Source of the DNA: Planctomycetota bacterium
Lineage (GTDB): Bacteria; Planctomycetota; Phycisphaerae; WQYP01; JAJZKY01
NCBI GenBank assembly: GCA_021803885.1
Contig: JAJZKY010000213.1
Coordinates: forward strand, 1-7,413
Direction: 5' to 3'
DNA: 7,413 bases
Part shown: positions 6,416 to 7,413 of the stretch, one piece after another
Numbering within the stretch: position 1 is the first letter of the stretch
Layout of the letters: every line of letters begins with the position of its first letter
Notes under the pieces: model-generated
The model's database searches: none
What the model saw: the letters and a program-made list of their open reading frames with translations, nothing else
Told to the model about the DNA's origin: nothing
Program-made: the position numbers and the translations under genes

Positions 6416-7351
6416 TCACCAGCCCATCACCAAGCCTGCCTGAATTGTCATGCGGGGATGAATCTGCGACATCGGTACCCACACCACCGCGCCATCGTTG
6501 TAAAGCTCATGCGCTCCATCTGGCAAATCGTAATTGTTTGATGTCAACACATGATTGGAACTGACTTCGCCGGCAGACGGAAATCCCGTCAACCCTCTCA
6601 GGCCGGCCGGGCCTTGATAAAATACCTCATCGGTCAATAGAATTGATCCGGGGCTGGAAAGCGGACTGGCCGCCGGTATATGATCGGTGTGGTAATAGTG
6701 CGGCAAGTAGACGTAACTGGATACGTAGGCGTTCGCATTGCCACCTGTCTGTTGGTACTGCAATCCCGCCAGATCCTCGCCGACTGTATAAGTGTTCAGA
6801 TCACGGTCCAGCCAATAACAATAACCGCTGTAGGAGTCGCTCCAGTTGGTCGCAATGCCATTGGTGTAGGCACTGGCCGGGAAAAAGGCCGTCTGCGTGA
6901 ATCCCCCCGGCTGCGTGGAAAACATCATGGAAATTCCCTGTGGGCTGGGCGTCAGGATGCCCGGACGCGGATTGGTCATGTTATCGCCGTTAGCTCCAAA
7001 GGAATCAAAATACAGGAGGCCTAACCCCCATACCGGATAATTAGCCCATACGCTGTTTTTGGCATCATAGCCGGCATACGTTCCAAACGGCCAGTCGCCG
7101 GTGTTGGAGAGGGGATACCTCCCACGATATTCATTGGAGTACTCGCTCATGGCGATACCGTCCTGGCGCAGGTTCGAGGCACATTCAATCTGCAGGGCTA
7201 AACTCTTGGCCTGCGCCAGCGCCGGCAACAGCAACGCGATCAACAGCGCGATGATCGAGATCACCACCAGAAGCTCAATGAGCGTGAATCCCTTTCGTAA
7301 ACTCTTACGCCTGGCACTTCGGAAAAATAAATGCGATTGAATGGTAAACAT
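6416..7351 (-). CDS. Pseudopilin, prepilin-type N-terminal methylation domain (DUF1559-like)
   Basis: This is a 311-residue protein. I chose ATG 7351 because AGGAG precedes it by 8 nt. The first 21 residues are a basic leader (R11, R14, R15, K16, R19, K20) ending in G21, the prepilin peptidase site before [20 protein letters not shown], with the conserved Glu at mature position 5 (E26). One transmembrane/polymerisation helix covers about 22-43. [20 protein letters not shown] continues the helix and matches the large PVC families of pseudopilins with a type II secretion G-like fold. The rest is a Tyr/Gly/Asn-rich globular domain with two Cys (57, 178). Near the end, [15 protein letters not shown] (278) corresponds to the H-X9-DG region of the family, but the His at the usual spacing is absent. 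Its likely place is the inner membrane and periplasm as part of a pseudopilus. As the first gene of the visible set, it may serve export or substrate handling of the downstream proteins (inference). Confidence 0.93.
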   Translation of the reverse strand: MFTIQSHLFFRSARRKSLRKGFTLIELLVVISIIALLIALLLPALAQAKSLALQIECASNLRQDGIAMSEYSNEYRGRYPLSNTGDWPFGTYAGYDAKNSVWANYPVWGLGLLYFDSFGANGDNMTNPRPGILTPSPQGISMMFSTQPGGFTQTAFFPASAYTNGIATNWSDSYSGYCYWLDRDLNTYTVGEDLAGLQYQQTGGNANAYVSSYVYLPHYYHTDHIPAASPLSSPGSILLTDEVFYQGPAGLRGLTGFPSAGEVSSNHVLTSNNYDLPDGAHELYNDGAVVWVPMSQIHPRMTIQAGLVMGW

Positions 7352-7354
7352 GGG

Positions 7355-7367
7355 TTTAGCTCCTAAA
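7355..7367 (-). promoter_or_regulatory. Shine-Dalgarno inside a perfect inverted repeat before the pseudopilin
   Basis: The mRNA strand reads TTTAG-GAG-CTAAA, a perfect 5-bp inverted repeat with a 3-nt loop that contains most of the AGGAG ribosome site for ATG 7351. The AGGAG decides this start over the in-frame ATG at 7399. A hairpin here could tune initiation, but the stem is mostly A-U and weak. Confidence 0.5.
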
Positions 7368-7370
7368 GCA

Positions 7371-7399
7371 AAAATAAAGAGATCAGAAGGGAGCCGCAA
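7371..7399 (-). promoter_or_regulatory. Weak candidate sigma-70-type promoter for the pseudopilin
   Basis: TTGCGG (7399-7394) and TATTTT (7376-7371) are 17 nt apart on the minus strand, matching the consensus at 3 of 6 and 4 of 6 positions. The leader would be very short. The inverted repeat GCAAG-CT-CTTGC (7396-7407) overlaps the -35, where an operator could sit. Matches this weak occur often by chance. Confidence 0.2.
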
Positions 7400-7413
7400 G
7401 CTCTTGCCGCGTC

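Noticed and set aside
7352..7399. In-frame extension of the pseudopilin to ATG 7399
   Set aside because: AGGAG sits 8 nt before ATG 7351, and the leader is already full length from there.

Overview
The window looks like a piece of a chromosome from the PVC group, either Verrucomicrobiota or Planctomycetota (perhaps Phycisphaerae). I infer this from a combination that is typical there: a DUF1559-like pseudopilin, large secreted proteins with autotransporter-associated beta-strand repeats (PATR), and exported GH71/GH99-like proteins. No rRNA or other marker gene is present, so the placement is a family-level guess.

All four genes I can support lie on the minus strand and read right to left. 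They are a pseudopilin (7351-6416), a Tat-exported GH71/99-like protein with a C-terminal CBM9-like domain (6269-4467), a Sec-exported GH71/99-like protein with an N-terminal Ig-like domain (4248-2881), and a very large secreted protein (2851 to beyond position 1). The last one combines a beta-propeller with a long PATR beta-helix stalk. It stays open for all 950 visible codons and runs off the left edge with no stop, so it is the largest gene here although its 3' end is missing.

The intergenic gaps are 146, 218 and 29 nt. The 29-nt gap holds a strong Shine-Dalgarno sequence in a small hairpin, so the last two genes are probably co-transcribed and may be translationally coupled. The 218-nt gap has a perfect TATAAT, a GC-rich stem-loop and a short direct repeat, and may hold an internal promoter. 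No strong terminator is visible anywhere. No gap exceeds 300 bases, and the plus strand has only shadow ORFs.

My reading is a small locus for attacking or holding an extracellular polysaccharide. Two divergent paralogous TIM-barrel proteins leave the cytoplasm by different routes, a beta-propeller is displayed on a repeat stalk, and a pseudopilin may link the set to a type II secretion or pilus-like apparatus. The substrate is not readable from the sequence. Characterised GH99 enzymes act on alpha-mannosides and GH71 enzymes on alpha-1,3-glucan, but both proteins here lack the second acidic residue of the GH99 active-site motif. I see no mobile element, CRISPR array, tRNA, transporter or regulator gene.
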